From positions 30,401,521-30,465,520 of the forward strand of contig CM046333.1 in NCBI GenBank assembly GCA_025403435.1: 64,000 nt of DNA, read 5' to 3'. The DNA is from Artocarpus heterophyllus (taxonomy: Eukaryota > Streptophyta > Magnoliopsida > Rosales > Moraceae). The position numbers and the translations under genes were made by a program. Shown piece by piece: positions 12,587 through 25,321 of the stretch; the first letter of the stretch is position 1, and each line of letters begins with the position of its first letter. The notes under the pieces are model-generated. The model was not told where the DNA came from and searched no databases. It worked only from the letters and a program-made list of their open reading frames with translations.

Positions 12587-15430
12587 TATGTAGCCCAAGA
12601 GAAGTGTAATGATCGTTATGTATTTTTAATAAACAAGTTTGAAAATTATACAAGGTTAATAAAAGGATTTTGGAAGCTAGTCGGTTAGCCAATTGCCTTA
12701 GACATTCCATCGGGCTAATTGAGAAGGAAAAGTTAAATCCGATAAGTAGTTTTGTCAAACAAAAAACATTAAGTAAATACAAACTCACACATATAATGCA
12801 AGAACTTTTAAGTTCTAATCAAACAACTAATTAAAACTAATCATGAAGAATTAGACTATATAGCGTATTTTTTAATAAATAACCTAATAAACAAAAAAAA
12901 AAGCTAAAATACATATTCCATTTAACAAAACTTAAGTTTAAAAGAATATATCACAAATGGAACTGAATCTCAAATAAATAAAAATGTGGAACATAATATA
13001 TTAAATTTTGTTTGAGTTCAAATTCCTTTCATGATATGACTTCATTTTCAATCCAATACTCTTTACGCATACGTCTGACCTTGTCCTCTATCTTAGTCAA
13101 CTTGCATCTTATCTTTATCTGCGGCATGATATAATCTAAGTAAGCATAAGCTTAGTCAGTATACATTCTAATCTCACAGCATAAAACATTTTATAAAAAT
13201 CAGTACAATAACATTGTAATAATAATCATTTAGTGCATGAGACACAAGTTTATGTATAACATATCTTTCATTTTAACTTCCATATTAAAGCATTATTCAT
13301 TTTATCGTTTGGGACCCAAACATTGCACCACAAACATAAACATAGTTGAACGAGAGGAATGAGGTAGTTAATCCCAAACTAAACGTATAAGTCCACCTTG
13401 CAGGGCAGTCCACCTAGCGAGAGAAACATAAATATAGAGTCTACAACGCTTAATTAAGTAATACATACATATAGATATACCTTTAACGTACCTCCTCATT
13501 GAAACATCCGTTAAACCTTCTTGTTGCAATAAGAGTTTTCATAAGAAGACAATATATAAAAACAAACTTAAAATTATCATAAAACATATTCTTAAAACTT
13601 TTTTGCAAACTTTTATCATATTGTAAGTGAGAATGTACTTACTTGACTTGTTTGCTTATTAAACATTAAATCGGGTGATGTTGTTGCAGTTCTTGTTGTA
13701 CTCGTCTTTTGGAGTATTCATGTCAATCATTTATATAATATATGAAATTAATATTCATGTTCATAATATCATTTACTATCATATTACATCATCATACATT
13801 ATTCTTTACGAAACAAAGCATCTTTGAGTCACAAACGTGCACTTATAATCAAGAAACATAAAGACAGAAAACTTAATCTTTAATAACTTGGAGAAATTAA
13901 TCCCAACTTATAAGCATGAATAAAATGTAAAACTTCTTTCATACGTAGCTAATATATAAAAACATTACTCAAATTTTTTTCTCTTGAAAATATTAATCGA
14001 AAATACCTTTTTCTAATTTTCAAAACATTTAAGTAAATCTGATAGTCATAAAAACTGATTGACCTTCAAAGATTTATAACTCTTTATCTTTTAATTCACA
14101 TTGCATTAGAGCACAAAGATTTGCAAAAATAAAGTTAAAACATATTTATAACTCAGATTTTTCTTTAGCCATAAAAATTTTATTTGATGATTAAAATAAA
14201 TCATCAAATCAATACTACAAAATCTACCAGCAAAGCCTAGGTAGCAAGCAATCAAAATTAAAAATTATGTACTAAATTATTTATGGCATAAAATAATTTA
14301 TAAAAATTACTACACATAATGGAAATATAAAACATTACATATCCAAAATTCAGCTTCAAATAAATTTAGAATAATTCAAAGCACACGTTTGAATTCAATG
14401 TTAATGTGAACACTAGACATACTAAATGGCAAATATGTTTCATTCAAACATTTTTATAAAATCAAATATGTATGATATGCTTATAAAATTTTATGTGACA
14501 TGCTTAACATACAATAAAAGGTAGAAAAATAATAAATCATGCAAAACATATTGAAAAGTATGATTTATCATCTCATGAATGACATAGAGCATATCATGTG
14601 GACATTTATAACCACTAAATACTTGGCAATAAACAAACTTTATCTTAAAACATAATAAGAATATAATGCAAAAAATTTACAGACATTTAGTAACTCATAA
14701 TTTTTTCTAGAATCAAAAGACTCTTTTTGTCTTATAAAACAGACTCTACAATATACAATTACAAATTTGGTAGTAAATAAAATTTTGTGAACAGTGTTTG
14801 ATTAAAAGCTTATAGCCCTAAAAAATTTTGTTTCTTCTTTTCGATTCCTTCACGCTAACTCGCACATATATGTGTGTATATATTATATGTACAATGTTTT
14901 TTTAAAACTTTCCTGTGTAGTACGGTTAAATCTTAATATAATATAATATAATATAATATAGTTATACTACATAATTATTTATATACAACAATAGTATTTG
15001 CTCTCATGACCCAAAAAAAAATTTAATTTACACATTATTCTTTTGGACACTTTATATTATCGAGTTTCTTAACACCATAATAAAAAAAATATTATACATG
15101 TAATTATCATGACATAAATGTTATAAAAATAAGAAAATATGTAATAAAATTCATGTCATCATCAAGAATATAACTCGAGTACATATATAACTCTAAAGCG
15201 TTATAAAGTATAAATTTAGAGAAAGTTGAATATTTTTTTAAAAAATAAATACTTATAGCTTATCATTATTTTTGACATGAACATGTGAGTACATCGATCC
15301 CTCGTGGCCATCACTTGTGACATTACTAAACAAAAAGTTAATTTACTTAACATAAATAATAATAACACTTAAAATATCGCATTTTATTGTTAAATTAACG
15401 TAAATACTCATAAAAAGGGCGGGCGTTACG
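12587..15430. other. AT-rich repeat-derived stretch without genes, possibly an old LTR
   Basis: No open frame here resembles a protein. The motif series at 13080-13690 (TAAGCTTAGTCAGTATACATTC, a short GC-richer patch, ATGTACTTACTTGACTTG) and the terminal GGGCGGGCGTTAC near 15418-15430 recall the U5/U3 ends of plant Gypsy LTRs read on the minus strand. Boundaries are not visible and no partner LTR is present, so this remains a guess. A TAATA pentanucleotide repeat lies at about 14934-14962. Confidence 0.3.
14934..14962. repeat. (TAATA)n microsatellite
   Basis: Five to six tandem TAATA units in AT-rich intergenic DNA. Confidence 0.75.
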
Positions 15431-17636
15431 TATACATTAGGCCAAATACTTGACAAGCAAGAAATTAGTTCACAATCATACTTGTTACACTAACAATTTT
15501 TATACGATCGTCATCACATTGCTGGCAGTCAAATTACTTGCAATCATCATATATATTTAACGCTTGTTGCTCTCGTTAATTGCTCCACCTGCTCAACCGG
15601 TTTCGCTTAACTCTAACTTTTTATATGCCACGTGTCACTATAAGAATTTCCGACACTGGTGCCGAATAAGTACATCCTGCCACCATAGACGTTCCCATGA
15701 TGTTAGTTATATATTAAATGTTTAAAGTATAAAAAAATACACGTTAACGTGTAAAGTATTAAAAAAAGTTACACGGTCGTATATATACATCTTTATATAG
15801 GTGTAAACTCAAAAGTATTTATGAAAAAAAAAAGAAACACAAACTCAAAAGAAACGAAAAGAGTGAAAATTATGGGCGATATGCACAAAAAGATAACAGG
15901 GAAAGATACACATCTATTTTATGTAGAAGGTTACACATGTACGCACGGGACCTACGTATTCTCCAAAAATAAAATGACTTTGCTGTGGTACAATAAGCCA
16001 TGGGGCACTGTACCTCACGACAATAAAAAAGCTAGACCGTAGAGGCAGTTATGCGGGACCCACCGTTACCTCTAATTTTTTTTAAAGCACTGTTATGGTC
16101 CTCAAAAAAGGTGAGTTGTTTAATTCGGCTCCGAATGTAAAACTATCAGTTAGAGTGTTGAAAACTTATATTAGTGAAAAAACAAAAAAAAGGGCAAAAA
16201 AAGGAAAAAAATGTTAACAAAAAGTGAATTTTAGGCTCTTAGTTTATATATATAGATATACGTATAATTTTAGTACCTAATTAAGCTAATTAAAATATTG
16301 ATTATTGATAATCATATATTTGTTATATTATATATCATATAGATCAAAATTATATAGTTTTATATATAGTTATATATGTGTTATTTTGAATAAACTTAGG
16401 AGATATTTTTAAAATTTTTCCTAGATAATTACAAAGAATGGTTAGCATTTTTCACCAAAATCCGATAATTCAATACTTGTTTAGAAAGAGACAGACATTT
16501 GTTGCTTCGTGTTCCTTGAAAAATGTGGCCGATTCGATATTTTGAGACAAAAGTTGAACAACAATCCGAAACCAAAACTCATCCTACAAGTTTAGAGCTC
16601 ACATTGGGAAAGGGGTTTTAAAATGGAAAAATATTTGATTTTTTTGTGTACAACAATTAAGTGCTGATTTATAGTTTATCATGGATTAATTTAGTGGCTT
16701 ATTCAATTAATAATTTACTAATTCTTTGCTGATAAACTATTAATTAATCGATGATAAACTATTTTATTCGTCATAAGCTATAATTAATAAGTGTTATAAT
16801 ACCGTTAATAAATATGTACATCAATGATGTACTATTATAACAAATGTTATTTTTTTAATCTTCAAAAAATTCCTACATTTCTTTAATTTTTAAAAAGTTT
16901 GGTCAAATATTTAAAAAGATGGCCAAAAATAGATCATTTTCTTAATTTTTTTATTTATTTTATTGGCTTAGCCATAACCTGTTGTTTGCCCATGGTACAA
17001 TTTTGAGATATAGTTTGAGAATTATTCAATATAGTAAAAATCATCACATTGTCTTCCTCTGTCGCCATTTTCAACCACCAAGCTTTGAGAAATTTTCTCC
17101 TAATTTTTAGTCAAGAACCCTAGCACTTGTGAAAACCAAAACTAGGAATATACAAGTAAAAATAAAGCCCCAAATTCATCCTCTTTAATGAAAATATAAT
17201 CATACCCTCGAAAAAGACCCCATGACGCACACATGCCTGATTCCTTTTGGTTTTGAGTTGATTTTGACCGAAGTCCATCAATTGCTAAGGTTTAAAGAGT
17301 TTGGTGGGTATTTTATCATTTTTTTTAAGAGAATACAAAATGTCACTTACTAAATAGTTAATGCCATCACCAACATGACTCCAAATTAATGTAAAACTCC
17401 AAAAATGGAGTGGTAATTGGACTCCAACCCAACTTCATAAACAAACTTCAAATCAGCGTTGCACTGATCACTTGACACAAACCTTTTTTTATTGTGAAAT
17501 TTTTTTAGAGTTTAATAAAAAATGACCTATTTTGTATTTTTACAATCCATATTTTACCCCAATATATATTTTTTTAAATAAAATTTCTTCGTTTTTGTAT
17601 TCTTTCCTTATTAATTTACTGATTTGTTTAATTAAG
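15431..17636. other. AT-rich intergenic DNA, nothing recognised
   Basis: Contains only short open frames such as 15821-16042 (Lys-rich, no family resemblance). Near 16640-16800 there are several imperfect copies of GATAAACTA/TAATTAAT on both strands, possibly the remnant of a small inverted-repeat element. I see no clear termini or target-site duplication. Confidence 0.4.
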
Positions 17637-17691
17637 GTTGTTGTTGTTGTTGTTCTTGTTCTTGTTCTTGTTGTTATTATTATTATTATGT
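17637..17691. repeat. Compound (TTG)n/(TTC)n/(TTA)n microsatellite
   Basis: TTG repeats pass into TTCTTG repeats and then TTATTA repeats without interruption. Confidence 0.85.
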
Positions 17692-17888
17692 TAACATTTA
17701 TAATAAACTAATTATAATCAATATATAAGGAAATAAACACAAACATTAAAATACAAGTAGTAATAAAATTTCATTCAGACTTTAAATAAATGTACAGTAA
17801 TTAGATATCACTAATATTAATACAAAATACAACATAAATTAAGGCAACAGTTTAGTATTCTGAGAGCTTAGTTCCAGATCTTGTAATA

Positions 17889-18238
17889 TCACTTAAAATT
17901 AGCGAAAACCATTAGAGTTATTTTCGAATTGTTGGTGTTGTTGTTGCACTCTTTTTTGCATAATTCTTGTTCCCTATGAAAAAACTCAAGTAGGTTCGGA
18001 TCGGCTATAAAATTCAAATCTTTTAGTAAGATTTTGTTTTCTTCTCGAAACTTAGCCATGACCATCGTTTTTGACTCATTTTGAGCTTGTAGCAATTGGA
18101 TTTCATAATTTTGTTGCCCATCTGAGTGACCCAATCGGTTTTCTTCTTTGATATTGTCAATAACAGTTGAAATTTGTTGATTATTTTTCTTTTTAAATTT
18201 TTGCTTTCTTCATTCCAATAGGTAGTTAAGTTGAACAA
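17889..18238 (-). pseudogene. PIF/Harbinger ORF1-like (NAM-associated C-terminal domain) fragment
   Basis: Two overlapping minus-strand frames give one broken protein. The upstream one begins MFNLTTYWNEESKNLKRK. The downstream one contains QLLQAQNESKTMVMAKFREE, then NKILLKDLNFIADPNLLEFF and HREQELCKKE. This resembles the C-terminal 'no apical meristem-associated' or 'GST T3-like' domain of Myb-like ORF1 proteins carried by plant PIF/Harbinger transposons. A frameshift near 18130 separates the halves, and the N-terminal Myb/trihelix part is not recognisable. A Harbinger transposase pseudogene occurs 13 kb away in the opposite direction, but nothing shows that the two came from the same element. 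Confidence 0.6.
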
Positions 18239-19049
18239 CCCCTAATATCTTCATCATCTATGTTAAGAGAAAATTAAGACAATTGAGGAGATGTCGAATC
18301 TTTGCCTTTGAAATATTGGTGTTGCGGTATTGACGTTATTGCAAATTTTTCAATATCTATACATGATCAACTTTGATTCTTTTCTTGTAACTCTTGTCTT
18401 GCATTAACAACGCTTTGGCTCGATGTAACTAAAAAATAATATAAATATAATATTGTAAATCAACTTAGATATAATAATTCCAACTTAACTGTAATAAAAA
18501 CTCTTTCTGCCCATTTGTTTTTGCTCTCAAAATTTTTAAAAATGTTTTCGTATGTTTTTTGAGATAAAAATTTTAAAAACACTCTCAGCATAATTTTAAA
18601 AAAATTCTCATTTTTCAAAACAAAAACAATTTTTACTATTTTGAAAACAATACTAAACGGCCCCTAATATCTTGTTATGAAACATCACTTGGATTTAGAT
18701 TTTTAATTTTTCAAACGCATCCCCTCTATTTGCCAAGTGCAGTGAGTTTAACTCGCATTCGCCATGGCAAAGATCTTTTGCTTCGATCTTGAGTAATAAA
18801 TTATGGTTTTGGTTTTTTTAAATATTGTTGTATACTAAAATTGATTTTTAGACTATTTTATACCTACAATATTTTGAAAAATATCAAGATATACATGACA
18901 TAGATGTGAGTCTTCTTGAGGTGCATGAAGAACTTCATTGCTTTATTTTATTTAATTTTATTTTTTTGCAGAAATGGTTTAAGAGATATGTTTAAATACA
19001 GTGTGGCATGCTGTTTGTAGAAACTATGAAAGATAAGATGATAAGATTC
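18239..19049. other. AT-rich intergenic DNA, no gene
   Basis: The first ~200 bp may be the decayed upstream part of the Harbinger ORF1 fragment. The stretch at 18500-18665 has several copies of TTTTGAAAA-like words on both strands, ending CTAAACGGCCCC, a frequent subterminal motif of plant MITEs. I could not define ends. Confidence 0.35.
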
Positions 19050-19160
19050 TGAATATTTTAATTGGACGATGGGGATGGTGATGAAATTCATTGAACGGTT
19101 GTGATAATAGTTAAGATTTCTTGTTAAAATTCTTTGAAAAAAGTGAAAATAAGATGAGTA

Positions 19161-20182
19161 AATTTTGAAAATTTAATCTGATGATGGAGATGGTGATAAA
19201 ATCCATCGAACAGTTGTAATGTAATAGTCTAGTTTTCTTATTAGAGATCGTTAAGAAAAAGTGAAGATAACATAAGTTTCTAAAAATTTAATCTAAGTTT
19301 GGGGATGGTGACGAAATCCATCAAATATTATCTCCAACATTGATAAAAGCCTAAACTGAAGTTAGCTTAAACCTATTTAATTTATCTATCTTTCAAAACA
19401 AATTTCAATATCAGAATTCAATTAATATTTACTAGTCATAGAGCAAAACGAAGAATAAAAAGACAAAAATTTAAGAATGAGTAATGATTCAGTTTCAACA
19501 CAAATAGCAAGCCTCAAAGATTACACAAATCTAACAACTTAGGAGAAACTTAAATCATTGAAAATATCTAAAATTTCAATCTAAGTGTCAACCTTACCTC
19601 ACCTAAGATTCTTCATGTGTATGTGTGATTAACCATTTTTAACTCAACCATTCTCAACCCAGATAAGTTTAAATTTTGAAAATTTAATCTGATGATGGAG
19701 ATCGTGATGAAATCCATTGAACAGTAGTAATGCAATAGTCTAGATTTCTTATTAGAGATCTTCAAGAAAAAGTAAAGATAACATAAGTTTCTAAAAATTT
19801 AATCTAAGGTTGGAGAAGGTGACGAAATCCATCAAATATGATCTTCAACATTGATAAAGGCCTAAACTGAAGTTACCTAAAACTTATTTAATTTATCTAT
19901 CTTCAAAAATAAATTTCAATATCAGAATTCAATTAATATTTTACTAGTCATCGAGCAAAACAAAGAATAAAAAGAAAAAAAATCTAAGAATGAGTAATGA
20001 TTCAGTTTCAACACAAATAGCAAGCCTCAAAGATTACACAAATCTAACAACTTAGGAGAAACTTAAATCACTGAAAATATCTAGAATTTCAATCTAAGTG
20101 TCAACCTTACCTCACTTAAGATTCTTCATGCGTGTGTGTGATTAGCCATTTTTAACTTAACCATTCTCAACTCGGGTAAGTT
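19161..20182. repeat. 511-bp tandem direct duplication
   Basis: Copy 1 runs 19161-19671 and copy 2 from 19672 to about 20182. The copies differ by scattered substitutions and a few 1-2 bp indels. Each copy begins with two related ~115-bp units containing GGWGATGGTGAYRAAATCCA, and a further diverged unit precedes copy 1 at about 19050-19160. No coding potential is apparent. Confidence 0.85.
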
Positions 20183-21754
20183 TATGTAAAGAAATGAATT
20201 ATCATTGATCTTTGGATAAAGAGATTTCTAAATTACATAGGCATGCTTTTTATATCACTCTCCATGAATGTAGATTAATGCTTCACTAAGGATCAATAGG
20301 ACTTTATTAAGCTTATAATGTGTGGCTAGATTTTAGGTAGGATAAAAGGATATTAATAAATACCAATTACTCAAGACCTTTGTATAGAGCTCTATTCTCA
20401 CTCCAAGTATATTCTCCAAAAAGAAACTTTCTCTTTGTCATCTATTCTTGTTCTAACTTTTTTCCAACTACATCCCCAAACTTATTTCTTTTGCATTTAT
20501 AAACATAAACATTTGATGTAGCACTCTTTTTTTTTATTATTTTTATTTCTTTTTGGTATTTTTTTAAATAACTAACAAAACAACTTCATAACATCACGCT
20601 TCCTCCCATATTCATACATAGCCCAAAATATATCCTAGAATAACCAACTTGCTTATAAGGTGAAAGTTAGAAGTTGGAAGAAATGATCTAAAAAGATAAA
20701 AATTGTATCAAGATCAACGGGTTAAGAAGAAATGATCTAAAAAGATAAAAATTGTATCAAGATCAACGGGTTAACTAAGAATAAAAAAATACAATGGTAT
20801 GCTCGAAAGACTCAAATGGTTCAAAGATGGCCTAAATCATGTCCTTAAAAATGCTTTATCTAGGATTTCGCCTCAAGTGATAATCAAACAAGTTCTAGAA
20901 TTCAATACGATATTAGAAAAACACTTAATTCATATAAACTTTCTCTAAGTAAGCAAAAAAGCTAAGCAGTCACGGATATGTGCTTAAAATGGTAAAGAAT
21001 CATAAGTAAAATAAGAACTAACACAAGCATACAGTGTCAAGTTCTAATAGTAAAATGGTGACAGATAATTGTCGTCTTTAGGGATTGCTACGAATTCTTA
21101 CAACTTATTGTAATTAACATAATCTTTTTTTTATTTAGAAAATTAAACAAGCAAAATTAAAAAGAAAACTATTCTAAGATTAAAAAGAAATCAAGAATCA
21201 ATTAGCACGACAATTAATACTGTAAAACTCTAAAAGTTTTGATTTCACCTAGCCATCAACTATGTCTTTTTATTATCAATTTATTTCTAATTAATATTTC
21301 CAGTTTATTAGCCAAGAACTCTAATTTATTCAAGCTCTTCTCTTGAGTACTGAGCAAAAATTGTCCTAAAAACTAATTTTGATATCTTTATAAAAATCAA
21401 ATTATTAAAAATTCATTATGATTTATGCTTCTTTAACATAGCTACAAACAAAATATAAGCCTTTTGAACTCTATAAAATCCTAGGCCATTTTATCCAAAA
21501 ATTCTCTTTCATGTCGAATTTAAAATTCTAAATCATCTAATTGATGCATTAAGAATAGGCTAATATAAATAACTGAATAAAAAAATTTATTAAAAAGAAT
21601 TAAAACAATAAAAGACGGTATTTTACATATGCTATATCTCACCTCTAGAAAAAGAATATTAGTTCATGATAAAAAAAATTAAAACCATAATCTTCTTAAA
21701 CATGAATAAAGAAAGAGAAGAAAAACTAGTATTTAAAATGATGAATGCCCCCAT
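20183..21754. other. AT-rich repeat-like flank of the second Copia element, no gene
   Basis: No protein recognised. The segment at about 21050-21750 (GGATTGCT then Asn/Lys-rich AT DNA with many AATTAA words) resembles 42090-42900 in word order and composition, suggesting both belong to one dispersed plant repeat. The second Copia element inserted at its right end. Confidence 0.4.
20677..20774. repeat. Perfect 49-bp tandem duplication
   Basis: The block starting GAAGAAATGATCTAAAAAG at 20677 is repeated without a mismatch from 20726. This points to a recent local slippage or duplication event. Confidence 0.85.
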
Positions 21755-23733
21755 TGTTGGAAAAATAGTACGCAGCGAAAATTTTAAAATTTTAAATTAA
21801 AGTATTTTCTAAAACACAAGTTTGACACGCTATATGCATAAATTAACTAAATCTTACTAAACTTTGAATGCCGAAGAGCTCCTGCAATCTCTGAAGAGAA
21901 CAAATGTTTCAAAAGAGCATCAACCAATTGGTTTTCTTTGCTATTCTCTATCCACGATTAGTATGTGTGTGGGCATACGTCGTACAGCTCTTTTTCTGGT
22001 GACTTTTCTTCCAATCAATTGAGAAGACCCAAAGTAAAGATTCGCGATTATGAACAAAAGCTTTCAGAAAGTTTCAGAGTATCTAACACGGGAGTACTCA
22101 CTCTTAACTTCTCAACTGATCTGAATAACTCAAAAAACTCACTCCTTATTTATAGAGGTCATCCCCAAGGTTGATTATTATTAGATAAGGCCCCAAAAAT
22201 TCAAATCTAGATCTATATCTAATAAAATCACGTCTAAAACATGTGATCAAATTATCGTTAGATTGGTAGGCCAAACTAACAGATCAACATGCCAAACTCG
22301 CTCTATCGACAGGCCAAACTAACTAATTGGCATGCCGAACTTGCTCCATCAGTAGGCCGAACTAACTGAACGGCCTGCCAAACTTATGATAAATGATCCC
22401 TACGAAGCTTTTATTTCCCACCCAAGATTCGTTGGATAAAGCTTCAGTTTTAATTCAAATAACCCAATAGAGAAGTTGTCTAATTAAAACAACCATATCT
22501 AGATAATCTCTAAGAAAATAAATATTCTGGATAATTCAACAAGTTTATCTTGAATTAATTTATAAAATTAATTTAACCAATAAAAAGACATGAATTATCT
22601 GATCCTATCGAATTTTAGCCAACCTAATAATTTAACATAAGTCACCAATTTATTAGAAAAGCACGATGTACCATTACAGGATTTATTATAAGCTAGCAAA
22701 GGGGATCCGATGGACCAATATAGTTCAAACTTTGATAATTATAAAATATAATATCCCAGATACACACTTTATAATTATCAACTCTAATGCTACTCTGCTA
22801 AAAGCTTAGAGCTGCACTCTCGAACTACATAAAATTGCGAAGCCTAAATTAGCTAAGTGTTCATGATATATCATGATGCATCGTATCCCTATAGGATATC
22901 CATAATTATCTTAAGGATAAATTCTGTCTTACCTTCTCGATTATTTTTCTCTTACGTTCCATTATCTCACCATTAGAAATCTTACCATCCTAGGAAAGTA
23001 TACCATTGGTTACACCTATGTATCTAAATGGTTGAGCGCTCTAGTTTTCTAATTATAGAATAACGCATATAAGAAGATGTCGTCAACTTCTAACGAGGAA
23101 CTATGGTTTCCATATCTATGAATAACAGGTCTATGCTATCAAGAGTCATGTCTCCAACGTACCAGCATGCGTACCAACATAAAATGTGGATGTGATCATT
23201 TGGTACATCAAAAGACATAAGTTAAGACAACAGTCCTACTATTCATTTTAGGATTAAGACACAACACATATGACTGTCTAAGGTGAATTGATTTATCGAG
23301 ACATAATTATTAATCCAAATCAATTACACTTTATGTCTCGATCCAATACATTATCACTTATGACAATGCACCAAGGTTTCTATTTACAGAGTCCATCTCC
23401 AATGGCTAAGACAAACCATCTCCCGTCAAGGATATAGATAACATAACAATCTTTGCATGAATAAAGCACACAATCTTATTCCTTAAATTACGGATCTTAT
23501 GATTTAGACTATCACCTATAGTATCATGTCTTCTGTATAATTTGTCCATCATATGCCTGATTCTAAAGGTTTAGAACGATAGTCTTAGACTTTTGTTTAT
23601 TTATCATACATCCAACAAATGTGAACGTAAGGAGGACAACAATTTGGTATGTGAATAATAAATAAATTCTTTATTTATAAAATGCCTCCAAAAACATATT
23701 ACATTTTTATTCCTTAAGGCATACATGTCTAAC
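21755..23733 (-). repeat. 3' LTR of the Angela-like Copia element, about 1.98 kb
   Basis: Bounded by TGTTGG on the left and TAACA on the right (plus strand). On the minus strand a polypurine tract (AGTGCAAGTGGGAGAT) precedes it. The length matches the 1.97-kb solo LTR of the same type elsewhere in the window. The half at 22790-23733 matches 29318-30209, while 21755-22790 has no good match in the right flank. Confidence 0.7.
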
Positions 23734-23748
23734 AATCTTCCACTTGCA

Positions 23749-24267
23749 CTAAGTGAGTAAATATGGCATATCCTGGATCCCCATAGCTTCTACATGCCTC
23801 TCGAAAACTCTTGTAGTTAGTGCCTTCGTAAATGGATCAACTGAATTGTCCTTAGCTGTGATTTTGCATACAGCAACATACCCGCCCTCAATGAAGTCCT
23901 TTATCACATGATACTTTTGATGAATATGCTTACTCTTCTTGTGAAATCTTGGTTCCTTAGCATTAGCTATTGCTGCAGTATTATCACAATACAATGATAC
24001 CACCTTATCCATACCAAGAACTACCTCAAGATCCCTAAGGAACTTGTGGAGCCACACTGCTTCTTTCGAAGCATCACTAGCTGCCACATACTCAGCCTCC
24101 ATCGTTGAATCCAAAGTGTAATCTTGCTTGACACTTCTCCAAACAATGGTACCTATGCCCAAAGTAAACATAAAACCAGAAGTCGATCTCCTCGAATTCG
24201 GACAGAATTGAAAATCCAAATTAGTATATCTTAGAGGTGTTAAATCCTCACTTGAATATACAAGCAT
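23749..24267 (-). pseudogene. Copia RNase H domain
   Basis: A 172-codon open stretch shows the RRSTSGFMFTLG entry, the TMEAEYVAASDASKEAVWL active-site region, the LYCDNTAAIANAKEP motif, KKSKHIHQKYHVIKDF and a C-terminal DPFTKALTTRVFERHVEAMG. These are the hallmarks of Angela-like RNase H at the end of pol. It is open by itself but has no intact upstream frame. Confidence 0.9.
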
Positions 24268-25321
24268 ATATCCTCAAGTCTTTCTTAGGTACTTGAAAAG
24301 ATTGCAACCCAATGGTTTGGTCCCAGATCCAACTGAAATTGACTTACTATCCTAACCACATAACTAATATCCGGTCGTATGCAAAGCATGGCATACACGA
24401 GACTACCCACTATTGAAGCATAAGGCACATGTATTCTCTTTCTTCATTAGACTTTGATGAGTCTTTCTTAGAAAGAGTGATTCCAGACCTAGATGATTGC
24501 CTATCTTTCTTGGAATCCTGTATTGCATGCCTCTTGAGAATTTTATCTATGTAGCTAACTAGGGACAAAGCTATCTTTCTATTCTTCCTATGCCGAAAGA
24601 TCTAGATACCGGGAATATAATTTGCTTCATTCAAGTCTTTTATGTCAAACTACTTAGTCAACCATAATTTGATCGATGAAAACACCCTAACGTCATTGCC
24701 ATTTTGCAGAATGTCATCTACTTAGAGCAGTAAAAAAATAACTTTCCTATCCTTTATGTTTTTGTAAACACATGGTTCGTCTACATTTTGTTTGAACCCA
24801 TAAGTCTTGATCACTTGATTAAATCTTATGCTCCAAGAATAGGAAGCCTGCTTAAGCCTATAAATTAACTTTTACAGCTAACAAACGTTACCCTTCTGAC
24901 CTTTAGCCTTGAACCCATCTGCTTGTACCATATATATGGATTCATCAAGATAGCCATTCAAAAAGGCTGTCTTGACATCCATCTACCATATCTCGTAGTC
25001 GAGAACGGCACCGATGGACAAGAGAATGCCAATGGACTTAAGCATGACTACAGGAAAAAAGATTTCCTTATAATCAAATTTTCAATCTGCTTCTCTCTTT
25101 CTCTTATAGATCTACTTACACCCTATGGGTTGTACCTCTTTGGGAAGATCCATAAGTTCTCAAACCCGATTAGTCTCCATAGACTTAATCTTAGTGTTCA
25201 GGGCTTCTGTCCAAAGTTTTGAATCAACATCCTCCATAGCCTTTTCGTAAGTGTTAGGATCCTTATCACGTTTAACCGGTTTAGCCAAAAGGGCTTCACT
25301 ATTGAATATATACTTCTCAAG
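24268..25321 (-). pseudogene. Copia reverse transcriptase, heavily mutated
   Basis: No long frame survives, but fragments on the minus strand are readable. LLL-stop-VDDIL near 24700-24730 is the YVDDIL catalytic box with its Tyr codon replaced by a stop. ASIVGSLVYAMLCIRPDISY lies at about 24360-24420, and NYIPGI and DKILKRHAIQDSKK near 24500-24620. Stops and frameshifts show the enzyme is dead. Confidence 0.75.

Noticed and set aside
15821..16042. 73-codon Lys-rich open frame as a small gene
   Set aside because: No family resemblance, poor context in AT-rich DNA and no homologous neighbour; length is within chance.
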